Positions 12,801 through 27,800 of a stretch of DNA of 64,000 bases are shown in pieces. The DNA lies in NCBI GenBank assembly GCA_023333565.1, contig JAJKFH010001315.1:1302001-1366000 (forward strand). Reading direction: 5' to 3'. How positions within the stretch are numbered: the stretch's first letter is position 1; each line of letters starts with the position of its first letter. The DNA is from Puffinus mauretanicus (taxonomy: Eukaryota > Chordata > Aves > Procellariiformes > Procellariidae). A program made the position numbers and the translations under genes. Below the pieces are notes generated by a model. That model had not been told where the DNA came from. It did not search any database and saw only the letters and a list, made by a program, of their open reading frames with translations.

Positions 12801-15800
12801 ACAAACATGAGAAGAAATTCCACTCTGAAAGTGGAAGTTCCAAAGAGGAAGCACTTGAGAAGAAAAATGACGGACAGTGCATAATAAAGATAATTGTTTC
12901 TAATAAACACACAGTGACAGATAAAAATCCAATATATCGTGTGTATTTTTTTCCAGTTCAACCACACATATAGTCTTACATGATTCCTAATGTATTGCTT
13001 AGCACAAGGTAATTCAGAGGAGCTGACAGTCTGTACCTTCATGCTTGAAAGCCCTTCCTCTCAACAGATCTGTATACAGCCTTGTTAAAACACGGCAAGC
13101 AAAATTCATGACTAAATAGGAGATACAGATCTCTTATTTTATCTTAAAGACTAGTAGTCGTAAACCAGAAGATATATTTTAATTAACACATTCACATGAA
13201 ATATAAGCTACCAGATTCCACGTAACTCCACTGAAATCAACAGAAAGATGATTTTCACCTGTATTCATTTCTAAAAAAATGCATTTGTGGATGATCACAT
13301 GATTAGTGTGCATTCAGCCAAATATCCACCATAGAGCTTAGCATAATTAGCTAAATTAGACCCTTGAGGAGGAGGATGAAAGGAAGCAAATCAAAGAATC
13401 TACGAGGAGAAGCCCCTTCCCATGACTGCCAGTGTTGTCCGGCACATGCTCTGTGAACAAAAATATCCATGAAAGCAGACAACAGTGCCCCCAGACTTTG
13501 CAGAATGGATTGCCTGGTACTCCCCTGGGAATCTGCCCTACGGTAAAGATGAGCTAACTTGGCAATTAAGATATATATTTATAATGATCAGTATTTATGG
13601 ACACTAGGCTGCTAACAGGAGTGAGAGTGTGTGTGTTTACTAAGTATCCCTATTGCAATAGGTGTCTGACAATATTAATCGCTTATATGGCCTTTACAAC
13701 AATTTAAGTATTACACTGATCTATCACAGACATTATTTAATTAATGTGCCATTAAAATGCTTTTAATTAAGTGCCGTTACAACTGATACAGGCAGTGAGA
13801 GCTCAAACATTACTTCAAGAAAAAGAATTCTGAAAGCTTGTTTTTTACAGAACTTCTTGTCTGCACTATTTAACCTCCTCCAGACAGAACTAACTGTTGA
13901 AAAGGATGCATCTGGCAGCAGTCAGAATAGTTTAACAAGTTTTCTTCTTTAATGCCGTGACTATAATGATGCAAATGGAAAAGCAAGAGGACAAGAACAA
14001 ACGCTAAATGTAAGGAACAATAACAGAGATGCTTATTTACCTTTGGCTGCAGCTGATAGTTAATTTGTGTTGTTTCTTAGTTGATAAAGCCACATTGCTC
14101 TTTTACACTGATTCTATACTAGTGAAAGACAGATTCTTAATTATTCTTCATAAATGGATTTACAATCTAGTATAGGGAAGGAGAATAGCAATGAAGGTCT
14201 AGCTGAACAGATTTGAATGGACAGTCAGGAAATGTCTGGGGTTTTCTGGAGCTCTCCATGTTGATACAGATCTACAAAATTATAGCGGCTTTCCTCTCTA
14301 CTTTGCACTTCAGTATATTGGAGAGATATATATATATGCACAGCACCCTGAAAACCTAAGCTCTAAAGAAGCTCTGTCCAAACATGCACAGAAAACCGAT
14401 GTAGGTTTATTCTGTATGTTTCATTAAAAAAAAAACCAAAACAACCACAAAAACAACAACAAAAAAAACCAACAGGCTACCCAGAATGATTTGACAGAGC
14501 TCTTAAAGAGACACCACTCAGCCAGGTGAAAAAACAGTTTTGTATCTTACCATTTGCCCAAAGATGTCATAACATTTTCTCCAGGGGTATAGTCAATTCC
14601 TTGAAAATAACACGGGCATTCATTTCTGGAGCAGAGGAAAAACATGTAACTCATTAACTCAAACTGAAAGAAGAAAAAAAATTCCCATTGACTTAATTGC
14701 TGTTCAAAGTTCAATTGGTTGCTTTGTTGGTTTTGGTGACGTTTTTTGGTTGGTTGGTTGGTGGTTTTGTGTTGGTTTTTTTGGTGTTTTCGTGGTTTGG
14801 GGTTTTTTGTTTTGTTTTGGTTTTTTGTTTGTTTGTGTGGTTTTGTGGGTTTTTTTGTTTGTTTGTTTTGTTTTTAAATACAAGAAATTGACCTCAATAC
14901 TGCCATATAACTTGAGCACATTCCAAACCAAATCAGTAACAAAGCAGAACCTCTACACAGCAATAAACACCTTTTGTATCTCTCATATGCCAAAAACCAG
15001 ACAATATGTAACAACTAGCTTTGGTGATGTTGGATGAGTGTTAGTACTATAAAAAAAGCTATTTTTGATCAACATACAGGTTCTGTATAATTCTAAGATC
15101 CTGCCAAGTTTACAGATGCATAATATCTACAAGGTTACATGTTTATTAGCTTTTCACTCTGACTTGCAAATGCAATGGTCTAAAATAGTGAGTGTGACTA
15201 TCCAGTCATTAGGCTAGTGCAACTTTACCTACCTCTGTACACATCGTTCAGTCTTGGAATTCAAATACATTCCAGAGGGACAAGCACAGCCTTCAACACA
15301 ATCACTGCTGCATGTCTCTGGCACAGACAGTGCTTGGCAGGTTCTGCCACAGGTAGATACACAAGTACTGTACTCCTTTGTATCTTCACATGAAAGAGCT
15401 GTCCAAACGAAACAAATCTCTCAAATTACAGTGCAAGAGACTCAAGTACCTCCCAACAGTTTTCTGATAAACATCTCTATTCTTTCATTCCCAATCACAC
15501 TGAATTCCACTAAAATTGCTACCTTGGCACTACACTGTGTAAACTACACAGATGTAAGTCTGCAGTAATAACAAGTACAATGAAGTCTGCTCAGTTAATC
15601 CAGGTTTACACTGGGGAAACCTAGCAGTTGAAGCTTTTTTCCTCTAACTCTGAAAATGCTTGGCTCTTGTGCATGGGCTTTGGGAAACACACAGCATCTT
15701 AAAGAAAACATTAAAAGCAATAAATAAAATGGGTGTACTTTGCAGATGTTGCACAATACCATCTTAAGTTTTCTTTTTTATATATCCTATAAAGCTCTAC

Positions 15801-18800
15801 TTAAAAAAAGATCTGAAGTTCTTGAAATACTAAAAAGGTTCACTTATTTTAAACCCTACAAGCATGATTTTTTAAATATATTCTAATAAAACCAATCTTG
15901 CTTCTAAAAAAGTAAAATAAAATTAAATGGTTTGAATGATTCATTCAGTCATAGTGGACACAGCCATTCATGCCATAATGACTGCAAGCAAGCCAGCCTT
16001 TTCAGATATACATACAGATACTCCAGCTTGCGATACTTAAGCTGGACCAACTTTCCAAAATTCTCTTTATCATGCACTACAACATGGATAATTACATGAT
16101 GTTATGAAAACTACCAGACGTTAAATTCTTGAATGTTCCTTAGAAAAGATTTTCATCCTTGTTTACGAAGCCAACCTACTGAAACATCAGGGGTGTCAGT
16201 TTAGCGTTGTTTTATAGGGTTTCCAATTCTATCATCTTAAAAAACGTAGTTGATAGGACATGCAGTGCCCTCATCATTTTTTGCATCACTAAAAGTTCAT
16301 ATAAACTAAAGAATTTAATATTATCCCACTTCTCTACTTCTGAGGCTTTATAGAGCAGATAGCCAAAGGTGACACCTGTTATCTCTACACTATCTATATC
16401 CTTCCATTCATTTTAAATTAAATATCAAAAATACCAATTCTCTATACTTATTTCCGCACTCTGTGTATTTCAGTGTCACTGACATTAAGAGAATAAGCTA
16501 ACAGAGATTGTCAGACAGCAGAAGTTGACAATAATCCAGTTAAAACTGCTAAATACATCACCATCATTTTTCATGTCATTCATTTAAAGAATTAGATAAA
16601 CCCAACATCTACAAGGAAAAGAACAAATCTATTTATTGCAGCTCATGAATAATATCAACATGGGTATGAGATATTCAAAGCCATATACAAGATATAGACA
16701 TATTTTTCATTCTGTATGTTTGAAGCCCTCCAATTACTTCAAAAAATCTTTGCATTGTTTCTTAAGTCAAAAGAACTAAAGAAAGCTAACTGTAAAGCAA
16801 CAATCCTCTAAAACCACTGGTACTAATTCTGTCTTGACAGAAGAAGAACCTTGTCCTGTACACAAAAGATTGTGCTAGAATTAATCCTCTTCTCATTTAA
16901 AAGATTATATTAATTTAATTTTATTTTCTGATTGTCATTCTAAAGTCCTCAAACAGTAATTATTTAAGGCAACTCACCGCAGTCTGGGACACCTCCTCTG
17001 AAATCTATTACAACTCCAAATCTTCGGCAATGATGAGCATAATGGGCCAGAGCAGAGCAAAAACAAATCTGTCCACATCTGCAAGTGTCCCTTCTGCACT
17101 GCTCAAAATAGGGAACAGGACTCAAATAGGGGTAGCATGGAGCAAAAAGTTCTTTCGTAAGGATGCTACAAGCTTCCGCTGCGTAAGAGGCTATACGAAT
17201 AACAGATTAAACACTGTTTCAGTAAGGGAGTTTAAAAAGACTTGGAATAAAATGTGTCTTCTATACAATGCAACTGATTATAGTTATATACTATTGCCAT
17301 ATATATCTTTCTATCTTTCATATCTATACGACTGTATGGAAAGACAGAAAAGAAGTTAGCTGCTCATAGTTTTGAACTTGTTCTGGGAATGATTTTAAGG
17401 TATTGAGAAGACTTTACAATATGCAGACAGTGCCTACATACAGTCTCCTGTCTTTAAACTGATGGATGTGGGTTAGGCTCCAGATGCTACACACTACCCA
17501 CTGCCTTTCTTAAACGCACAGGATTACGTATCTCTTCAGTTTAAGTCATTCCCAGTAACTACTTCAGGTAGGTGAGTATTTTAAAGAATAATCTGTTACC
17601 CACTGTTTCAGTTGCATAAGGCTGCAACCACTCCCAGAGCTGCTAGCTTGGGATAGCACTATCGCACAGGAGAACAAAAGCAGTGTCAAATATTTATGTA
17701 AGAAGCTTCAAACACAGCACTCATCTGAATACCTTAATTCTGAATGCATTAAATAATTGTGCAATAGTGGTAAAAGAAATAATATGCTGTATTAGCATAC
17801 CCAGAAAGAGATAAATTTATATTTCCCACAAAATAAGAGAGATGCATAAACTAGGATTTCAAAATTCCTTTTCCAGAATTCCTGACTTCCTGTACAGGCC
17901 ACTTTTTTTTTTTACATTCATGTCCAAACCCATTACCAAAGAATGCAGCTTCTTAGTGCTGCACATTGTATAAATACTCAAAAGGCAGGATGATGTTGTA
18001 GCAGGAGATGTGATGATTTCCTAGCACTGCTGAAATTACAGGTAAAACCTTAATTGGTATTTTACCTCTGTATCTTGCCTAAAAGCGTGTAAAGTCCAAG
18101 ACAAGAAGTGGTAGGAACTGTGAAATGGATATAACTGATGATCTACAAAGTTCATCGTTATTAAAGGATGTCTTATTGACCATCTGTGGTCCTCATAGCA
18201 TCAGCCACTAGCATCTTTCCCCAACTGGACCCTTTCAGCTGAATCTAAAGGCTGGCAGCGCATAAGTATCTTTCTCCTACTCATTCTGCTCCACAGCAGA
18301 CAACTAAACTAAATGTTTCATTTTTTCCGTATTTTCAAAACTGACTACTGCAACACTTTTGAGTTTCCATCTTAACTAGCAGTATCACCAATACTAGACA
18401 TACTACCAATCTTTAATGCATGTCTAAATTAACACATTGTAACAGCAAACCAGAAATAAAAAGGGGGTATTTCAAGTGCCTCTGCAAGCTTAAACAATAC
18501 ACTATGTAATTTGTTAGGGGATTGAACTCAACAGATGCCACCTGTAAGTATTAATTTTTCAGTGGGTAGGACTGGTTATTACTTTACCTGATCCAACTAG
18601 GAAAACCGGCACAGGTATAATAAGTAGAAATGCATTTGTCAATAACAATTGACCTTCACTGCCCACCTGCCTGCAGATGAATATCACACGGATCCATTTG
18701 TGAACTATCATGCACAAGAATGCACGCTGATGAAGTTTTCCATGTGTTTCCAAACAGCTCTGGAGTGCTTTCGGCTACCCCAACTGGAGATCTTTTAGAA

Positions 18801-21800
18801 AACAGAAGTCAGTCACAAAAGATACAGTGAATTTAAAGAATGGTCTCAGTTCTACCATTCCCTTCAGCAGAGATGATTCAAGCTCCCCTTCCACTGTTCC
18901 ATATTCTCATGCACTCTCCCATGCAGCTTAAGCTTCAGGACTCGACTCTTTCTTTCCAGGCAAAGGCCCAGAAACGAAAGAGAAGATGTGCTCTGGAGCC
19001 ATTAGATACTCTGTATGGAAGGACAGATCAAAACAGACCAAGTTCCATTTTCACAGGAGAGAAGGAGGGAGCACCATTGTCCTGAAAGTCTGCATTCTTA
19101 TTCATACTTCTGCCTCCTCAGCGATATCTGACCCATTTTTGTCTCTCCTCTACCTATAATTCCTTGTCTGTTCCTTGGTAGCTGACTTCCCAGGCTCTCT
19201 AGTCCCTGCAATAAAGAGGAAGGAACAGAAATCCAACGGTCCAGAGATATAACTGCAAAAGCAATTGAATAGATATCCATGAGGCCCAGGTAAGCAGAGG
19301 GGCAGCAGAAGTTGAAAGATAGAAAGACTTTGATCAAAATAACAAAGGCACATTAATATTCTGTAAGGAGAATGATCAAAACTGTGCATTTAAATATGGG
19401 ATGTTATACCCTAGGGAAAAGATTGCATTAGGCATACAACCAGAAGTATTACTTTTGGTAAAATAGCTGGGGGTGGAGGTGTTGCAAAAGACACCGCTGT
19501 CTATGGCAAGCCTCCCAAATCTGGTGTGGATCAGGTGTTTTGTGTACATGTCAAGATGCTTGCACATTATGGTTTGTGTCATGTCTCCGCAAAATTTATA
19601 AGTTCCTGTAGTTTAAGGGCTTTTTTCACAAATATAAACTATTGAACAACTTCTCGCTTATTTGAGAACAAGTCCAGAGACTGTCATCAAAAACTTACTT
19701 GCTTCAAAAAGAGAAATATTTTAAGTAGTTTTACATAAATAGTATCTCTTCGTTAAGATCCTTCTATATATTTCCTAGTCTTGTTATAAACAATATTCCG
19801 ATAATACTTTTTAATCTTTAAGATGGAAATTGTTCAAAAATCCACTAGAATATTTGTGTGTGTGTTTTTAAATGGGAACTATTATGGAAAGTTTTCCCAT
19901 TTTTCTATTAGTTTTGATTTAAAAAATTCCAACTGTTTTGAGAGAAAGTTCTCCTACTCTTTTTTTTTTTTTCCTTGGTCAAAGAAATATTCTGTCATGC
20001 TCTAAATTCATGTTTGCCTTCTCCCACTTCCATTAGGCTGCTCGATCCTCTGCAAGCAAATTTGTTCTTTAGTATCTGTGGGAAAGATGCTGCAAAGAAG
20101 CTGGACAAACAGCAATTTTGACTGGTGCTCAGGCAGCTCTGACCACCTTTCACTGCATCACAACGAAGCGTTGCTCAGGCAAAAGCCAACTTCTGTTGCT
20201 GGCAGACACTGAACAATGGAGGCTCTGTCAGAGAGAGCAGATTAGAACTTGCAGCAGAAAACAGGAGCTGGAATGAGATAAAGAGGCTTGCAGGGAGGCA
20301 GAAAGTCCCTTATATAGGCCACTCCATATTTTGGACAAAATTTTTCAGATAAACTAGCACTTATGAGTCATATATATTTCACTGTATTTTTATATTAAAA
20401 TATTTTAAGCAAAACCTAGCTTGATATCCTTTAGTTGAAGTTTCAGTTTTTCTGTTAGCAAATGAAAGCCTACTATCTATCTCACTAACACAAAACTTTA
20501 AAATAAATTATTCTTGGTATCTATCCATTCAGCTTCAGCTTGATCTACCACTCTAACTGCAGATATTCATATACTGGTAAATAGAAATCTTGCAGCTATT
20601 CATACAGAAAATCATCCTCCGTATTTCCATTGAAGGTTCCACAAAGGCCCACAGTATCATCTTTCCACCGTCCATCAGCTTGAAGGTAAAGCCTCAGTCC
20701 TTCTCTGTCATACAGTATCTGTAATCCAATGTGTGTCTTTACTTGAAGAAATACCGAGGAGAGTCTCCGTATTTCAAACAACTCTGGTGAGTAAAAACAG
20801 ATTGTTGAAAGGCAAAGGAAACCTGCTTGTAATTTACACTTTGTTTCTTGTCATTTCACTGTTTTTGTTTGATATCATTTTTACATAAGTTACATTTTTT
20901 CCTATTAAGACCCTATTTTCCCCTAATCATTGATTTCTCACAAAAGGTTACACTGATTCAGACTTTAAAGAAGAAAACAAGAAACTTACGACAGTCACCA
21001 CGCTTTTTAAAAATGCATCCAGAGTTCACTGGAATATTCATAAAGGTTAACTAAAAGCAAATCAATTTAAAGACACAAACATTGCAGATAACATTGCAGA
21101 CCATTTATTTTAGACAACCTAATCTTAACACCAGCAACGTGCTTCCTGTATTAAAGCCTTTTTTGGGAAATTCCCGAAGAGCCAAGGCCCTGCAGACATC
21201 AAGTGTACTAATGATTTGCATATAAAGCTCTCATCGAAGCTAACATTGAATCTCACCGAACACAGTCACGTATTCATATGTAGAATACTTGGTAATATCT
21301 TCCAGAGAGAGAGATTTAAAAACTCAAAGCAAAAAGAAACAAAATAAATTGTCTGAAAATCTGTAGCTTGTCTGTAAAGGGCAAGAGGGCTCCTTCCACT
21401 TACATTTACTCGAGTTGCTTAGAAAAAAGGGAAAAGAAATTATTCAGTTCAAGAATCCGAGAAAAGAATTTCCCCTCAGAAAGAGCTAACCAACCTTGTA
21501 AATGTGAGGGATGGCATTTGGACTTGTTAAGAGACAGAACATACTCAATCTTAACAAAAGAGACACTAGCCCAGTACAGCTACTGTACAACTCCTACCAT
21601 TAGTGTAAAAAGTACATCAGCAGTTAATTTGCGAAACGTTTCATAAAAAATTAACAATGTTGCCGTTAACAATATACCACTTAACTTCAGTATGTTAGCA
21701 ATATTGACATTATCACAACGTACACATATGCCATTAAAATACTGCTTGATAGGAGTTATATGCTTATATATTATTACTTACCATCTGCATAAGGCAGGTT

Positions 21801-24800
21801 AATTTTGTATTGGTCATATACCAAAACATCTCCTGAATGAGTCAGAGTCACTTGCCTCTTGGGGTCCTGCTTAAGAATAAGGCTGATTGATTGGATACAT
21901 GATCCATCCTGGTTCTACAAGTAAGAGCAAAATATTTAAAAAAAAAAATCAAGTAGGATGAATGTTAAATAAGAGTGTAAGAAAAGCTATAATTAGTGGG
22001 GAATTGAAAATTTTCAGTTGTATCTTGCTTCTTAGCAGACTGCACTTGTAAAACATACAGCTTTACAGCTAAGTAAGAAAACTTAGTATTTTGAATGATT
22101 TCACATGTATGTTAAAATATAATGCTAACCTGTTATGCAAATACAGCTCAGAAGTGGGATTTGGAAAGAGAAACTTAAACAATTCTTACATAGCTTAGTA
22201 CAAAGACACCTACAATTCATGAGACCCCTTGATTAAAGACCCACTGAGGCCAAGTTAATGCTCACAAACAAGGGTGCATTATCCACATAGCAGTGCACAG
22301 AAATCCAAATCTGTACTTCAAAGTGTTCTGATATACCCAGGTTCTTTTTTAAGATACAAAATTTACTTTAAAAAAAATTTAAAAAATGAAAGACAGAAGC
22401 ATCTTGTGAATCATTATTTAAAACAGCATTTAAGTTCATTATTTTTGAGAGGAGTTGTGGAGTATATTCATAAGCTCCCTGGATGAATACTGGTGAAGAA
22501 GGGCAGCATTGTAACAGCACACAATATCACAACATCCAACAGGCCCAACTTGCTTATTGTACTACCATTGCTTATTCTTATTTCCGTTTCAGTTCTCTAA
22601 GTCAAAACGTCATATAGAAAAATCACAGAAAGAAATACTGCATGTCAGTCTGGATGAAACATACTCCAAAGAAATTCTAGATCAACCTCTCTACCTTGCC
22701 TACACCCACCCTCTTCAGTGGCACTTAATTGTCAACATTACCAAAAGCGCTAATTGACTGAAATGCTAGTACTTACAACATAAAGAAGCTACGTGGCCTA
22801 CACAGAAAATTTCACAACAGCTTAAAGATCAAAGAATTGAATTCAAGTTAACTGCTTTCATCAAAACTGAAGTCAACTATAGTACCCTTGTTCTACCTTA
22901 GTTAAGCTGGATTTTTTTTCCATTCAAGCAAGTCCTGAAACTGGTTGGTACCTAAATGAAGTCCCAAACTATTTAATATTCCTGCATGTTTTATGTTACT
23001 GTAGTGATCTTCGACAAGACACCATACCACACAGGTGGAAAGCAGCACAAGTCTGAGGGCTATTGAATATTGAATGTTTTCAACATATCACAGTAACAAA
23101 TACACCTGTACTAAATAACATGGAAACTAGCCAGATAGATGATTAACACTAGTTAGTTCCTATCAAAGTTTCCAGGCCAGGACTTCCACCTTTCAGAATA
23201 ACTATAGGTACAGATGCCAATAGGGAAAGAATGCGTATTAAAGCATGTTTATTAATCACAGAAGATTACCAGATTTTTCTTAACAGAATGAATTTGATCA
23301 CTGTTTAATTTTTTAAAAAGAAAAATGTTCTATCACCGAGAATCAGGCAGAGGTGGATCAAGAAATGACTTGAACTTTACCATGTCAGCATCCTGTAATT
23401 CACCTTGCTACATGCTGAAAGACATCAGAATCACACACCACCTTCTACTTTCTTTTTGCTCTAGAAAGGAATTAAGTTTCTGCCACTCCTGCTATACTCA
23501 AATCTCTTTACTATAGCTTCTGAGACATCAGCTTATTTACATTGGCTTGGTGTGGCTGGATAAAGTTAAGAGACTCTCTATTCCCTGCCATTACAGAGGA
23601 AAGGGGAAAGCATCCAACTGGTGTTCCTTCTGTTCAGCCTCCTTCACTGCAAGACCTTGTAACCGTTTAAAAGGTATTCAAGAAAAAAGTCAAAAAATTG
23701 GGTCCAGTCACTTTTGGCACACTATTTGTTCATTTTACTCTAATCTTGATTATGCATCTTCAATGTCTCATAATGTCTTATATACCAAAACATACACAGA
23801 CATGTCTGAAATCACTTGGTCAAAAAGCAGCCTAGGTCTCACTACAGGAAATTTCTCATTGATTGGATCTGGCCCTGAGCTGCAGTCCAGAAACGTTCAG
23901 CAAAGGTGCAGGAGACTGCGCTTTCCAGTCCCACTGCCTACAGTGAAGGTATAACTGATGATGAAATAGTAAAATGTTAAGTATCTTCAGTGCTGAAGGA
24001 GGCACTGAACAAGATTTAGTTAAAATATCCCTACCTTTGGACAGTCGCACTAACAGAAAAATTATACTGTGAATAGCACCATTCACAGTGCAAACAGATT
24101 AGGATGTTCAGTTCAAAGATTTACACTCTTATTCAACTCTCACTGACTTTCACTGGGACTTGCTTAATACAGGGCAAATGCTGCCCTACTCGTTGAAAAC
24201 AATTACTAGAGCTGCAAAGATCTCTGAACACTACCAGGTGGCTTTGACAGATGCTGAACTAGCACAGAGCAGATCATCTGTCAGTCCTTCAAATACCATC
24301 GACACACAAGTACACACGGTGGTGTGTGAAGATTAAAAACTGCATACAGAACTTTCCTGTCTCTAAATAATAGTGCAACAGTGATCCTTCACCAACAGTT
24401 GAAATAAAATGAAACTTAAAGATAGCAAATTATAAAAATAACTGGAGATACATCATCAGCTCAATCAGCTCTCCTGGACTGATGGTGAAGACAGATATCT
24501 GCATTGTGAAGCCATGCTCTTGTAGTTTTTCTTGTTGTCTTGTCTCTTTACTAAGAAATTAGGTTTCTGCGCGTATCATTCAGCGGCAGTGGCTATAAAT
24601 TGACAATTTTGTCAACCTTCTAAGAAGCTGAAAATAAAAGAAAACCAGCTGGTATGCAGAGCAGACCAGAGCCAATAGAACAACCCTCCATAGTATATAC
24701 GTTACTACACAATATTGACAAAAGCTTTATTATTCCTTCATGCTGAAACTAAAGGAGAAATTCTGCCTGACAATTATTTTCTGTTCCAATGGACTGCTGC

Positions 24801-27800
24801 TTTCACAGCACTGCCCCTGCCAACTTTCAGCAGGTGTTTTCACAGGAATGGCCATTTCTCTCACTAGACACTTAAAAAAAAATTTCTATATTCAGAAGAC
24901 CTTCTCATCATACAAACTACAAAGCCAGTGAGGTTGTCACCTGAAACTCAGATAAGGTTAAGCTCTGCTGATCACTTGACTGATCCTCTGTCCAAGAAGT
25001 GCTTAAACAAAATTTCACATCATTTTGAAATAACTTGTTGCCTGATGACTATTTATGTCACCAGCTCTAAGGCTCTAGATGACTAGATTCTTTGTGATTC
25101 AGTGAGCTAAAATCTCCGCAGGTATTTTCTTTCTACATTTTTTAATCTGCTTGAATAAGATGGGACTGATAAGTTGTTTTTTCTTTTTAAAAAAGCCATC
25201 AAGAAATATGAGATTCTACACTACAAATCTTTTAGCTTCCCATTTCAATTCATTAATTTTTATAAATGGGAAAAAGATAATGGATGGTGCCTAGGGAACC
25301 ATAAAGCAGTTCTTCTGCCAAGCTAGTTGATAGTTAGATACCTGAATAGCTGCATTGAAGCCCCACATTCTTGCGTTATAGTACACAAACTGTTCTCACT
25401 ACCCTCTCACCATCTGTACCTTGATTATTAAATTAGCAGCGCTTAGACCTGGACCACACCACATAAGCCTCTGATCACCCACCTGGCTGTTAGCGTCCAG
25501 AATGCTTCACTCAAACGTCTGTAAAAGTCTATACCTATTAAGGACTGATCAGGCTGGCTTTGTTAAAGGCTAGGTGAAATATGAAGCCCAACATGTAGTA
25601 AAAGCCAAGAGAATCTGTTTTTTCACCTACAAACCACTTGGATACAGAGACACATTAAGCAAAGTCCCTAAGTCAGGGTGAAGAAGATGCAAGAATTACT
25701 GCAAGGCTCTTTGCAGCCTCACGAGTGCTGCAGGAAGCGAACTAATTTGATTATCACTTTCCCCAACAAAAGCATCACAACAACTAAACCAAAAGGCACA
25801 TTTCTGTCTGTTTTGCACCAAGGTAAGTGTTTTGTAACACAAAAGGGAATGAGACCCACAATACATTACCATAGCAGATATTTGCTCCAGACCTCTGTTG
25901 TCCATTGATGGGCTTTTCAACAGGTCGGGCTGAAAGGTATCTCACTGTGGGCTTCTGCAAGAAGTCCATCATGCCTCAACTTTCATTTGATAAAAAAAGG
26001 TTGCTTAGAGTGTTTCTTTGGGTATCCCCTTTGCTTATCTTCAACCTACAGTACAGGACACAGCTTCAATATATAACCACCTTTCTCAAGCTTCTTGGAC
26101 TCTGCGAAGTTCTGAGAATATTATGCTGACTGAACAGATTTATGCCTATGTTGAATGCCTACGTTTATGTTTTTGTTTCACAGCTATTCTTTTTTTTTTT
26201 CTCTTCTAGATGATGATGCTTATTTAATCAACACCTCAGGATCCCAAGGTTAGCACAGAATGAAGCCAGCTAAACTCATTAAAATCAGAATAAACTAAGT
26301 CAAATATGCACTTGAAGTGGGGAATTGTAGCAACAATCTGATATATTGCATCTTGAAACAGTCTCAATCTTCTCATAAACAGAAAATACTAGCAGGATCA
26401 CCAGATTCTTCCCAACCCAGATGATGCACACAGAGGTTAAAGCCTATAAGTTTTTTTTAATGTGCATATCCTCGCCAAGATCTCATTTCACAGCCCCCAC
26501 TATAACTCTTCTACCTCAAGGAGCTAGAAGCTATTACAGCATTAATAAAGCAGTCGTATTCACAACACAAGAATCCACTTTTTCAACACTGGTAACTTCT
26601 ATGCCCTGTCACATACCTCACCGGATGCCCTGATACACTTCTCCTAGGAACCATAGAAGAGATAGTGGGACATTTACTTGCAGATCATCCAGTTGGAAAA
26701 TATATTTGGTTTCTATCCAGTTAAGCTATTTTTCTTACCTCTCAACTTTTATCACAGAAATGAGAAGGGGACTCCATGCACTCAGTCTCCCATCTCTTAC
26801 CTGGATTGCAAATAAATTATTTCTATTATAATAAACTTGTCAATGCTGCTTTAATATGACTTTCTTCTGCTTAAAGGTCTTCTCTGTCATACAGAGAAAT
26901 AAGTTTTAGTGCACAAGGACAAAGACTTTACTGAAATATGCCTTTGGAAAGTGTGGCATGACAACTTATAAGACCATTTTTCTTCCCAAGGAAATCTCAA
27001 GTGCACGAACAATATAAGCTGCAGAGAAGAATGAATGCAATCATTAGTGTAAAAGGACTTACAGAATCACACATTTATTTAGAAGACAAAAGAAAACTAC
27101 TATAATGAAGTGTAATTAATTATCTCCACAGAAGTAAAAAGTAATGGGTCTAAATCTGATTTTATGCAAAGTATGTAACTGCAACAATACGGAAACTCAT
27201 CATGCTAAGAACAAAAATTTGGGCCTAACATATAGTAGATGGCCTAGAAATACTTTAAGTCTATATACACTTCAAGTATCTGTGCAGTTGCTCCTAGGAA
27301 AAAATTGTTACACAAGACCATTAGAGACAGAACACAAATCTGGCCAAGATAAAAGTTTAACATCTTGCTCCTACAGCAAGTCCAGCAGCTTAGTAAATAG
27401 GCATCCACAGTAGCATTATAACCCTAACACAAATGTGGGCCAAGTTCTGCCCTTACAGGCATATGTAGAACTCAAAGTCAATGAGAAAAGCCCGACTCTA
27501 GAAAACAGCTCAACTCAACTACACTTCTCACACCACCTATGTATGTTTAAGATCTATTCTAACTTGCCTTAACTTCCTCAAAATTACAAGACCTACCAAG
27601 ACTGTAATAAGAATGAAATGCTGTAGAATAAGAATGAAAGATCTTACCAGTGTTCCATACCTCACACGTACAATGTTATAATAGATGCTCAGAAATCCAC
27701 ATACACAACAAAGGAAAGAGAATGGTCATAAAGCAGATTAAGTATTTGGTGACTTCTGTGTACAGTATCAGAAACTTTCAAGTAAAAAGTTGGAGCACCC

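Larger units (their letters stand above)
9865..14550 (-). other. OTOG: OTOG introns 20 and 19
   Basis: Two introns separated by the 44-base exon 20. They hold an AT-repeat-like patch at about 11212-11252, an A/C-rich tract at 14425-14474 and an AT-rich, TAATTA-containing block near 13560-13800. No other coding signal was seen. Confidence 0.6.

Noticed and set aside
14697..15037. Open frames on both strands with long runs of Phe/Val/Trp/Gly or Lys/Thr/Asn/Gln
   Set aside because: Translation of the T/G-rich low-complexity tract; not a gene.
20020..20290. GC-richer patch in OTOG intron 15 tested as exon 16
   Set aside because: In the required phase it hits a stop, and the true exon 16 with FGNTWK was found at 18667-18791.
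23547..23954. 135-codon open frame on the plus strand in OTOG intron 13
   Set aside because: No similarity to any family I know, no splice or CpG context, and ordinary intronic composition; chance length in AT/GC-mixed DNA.
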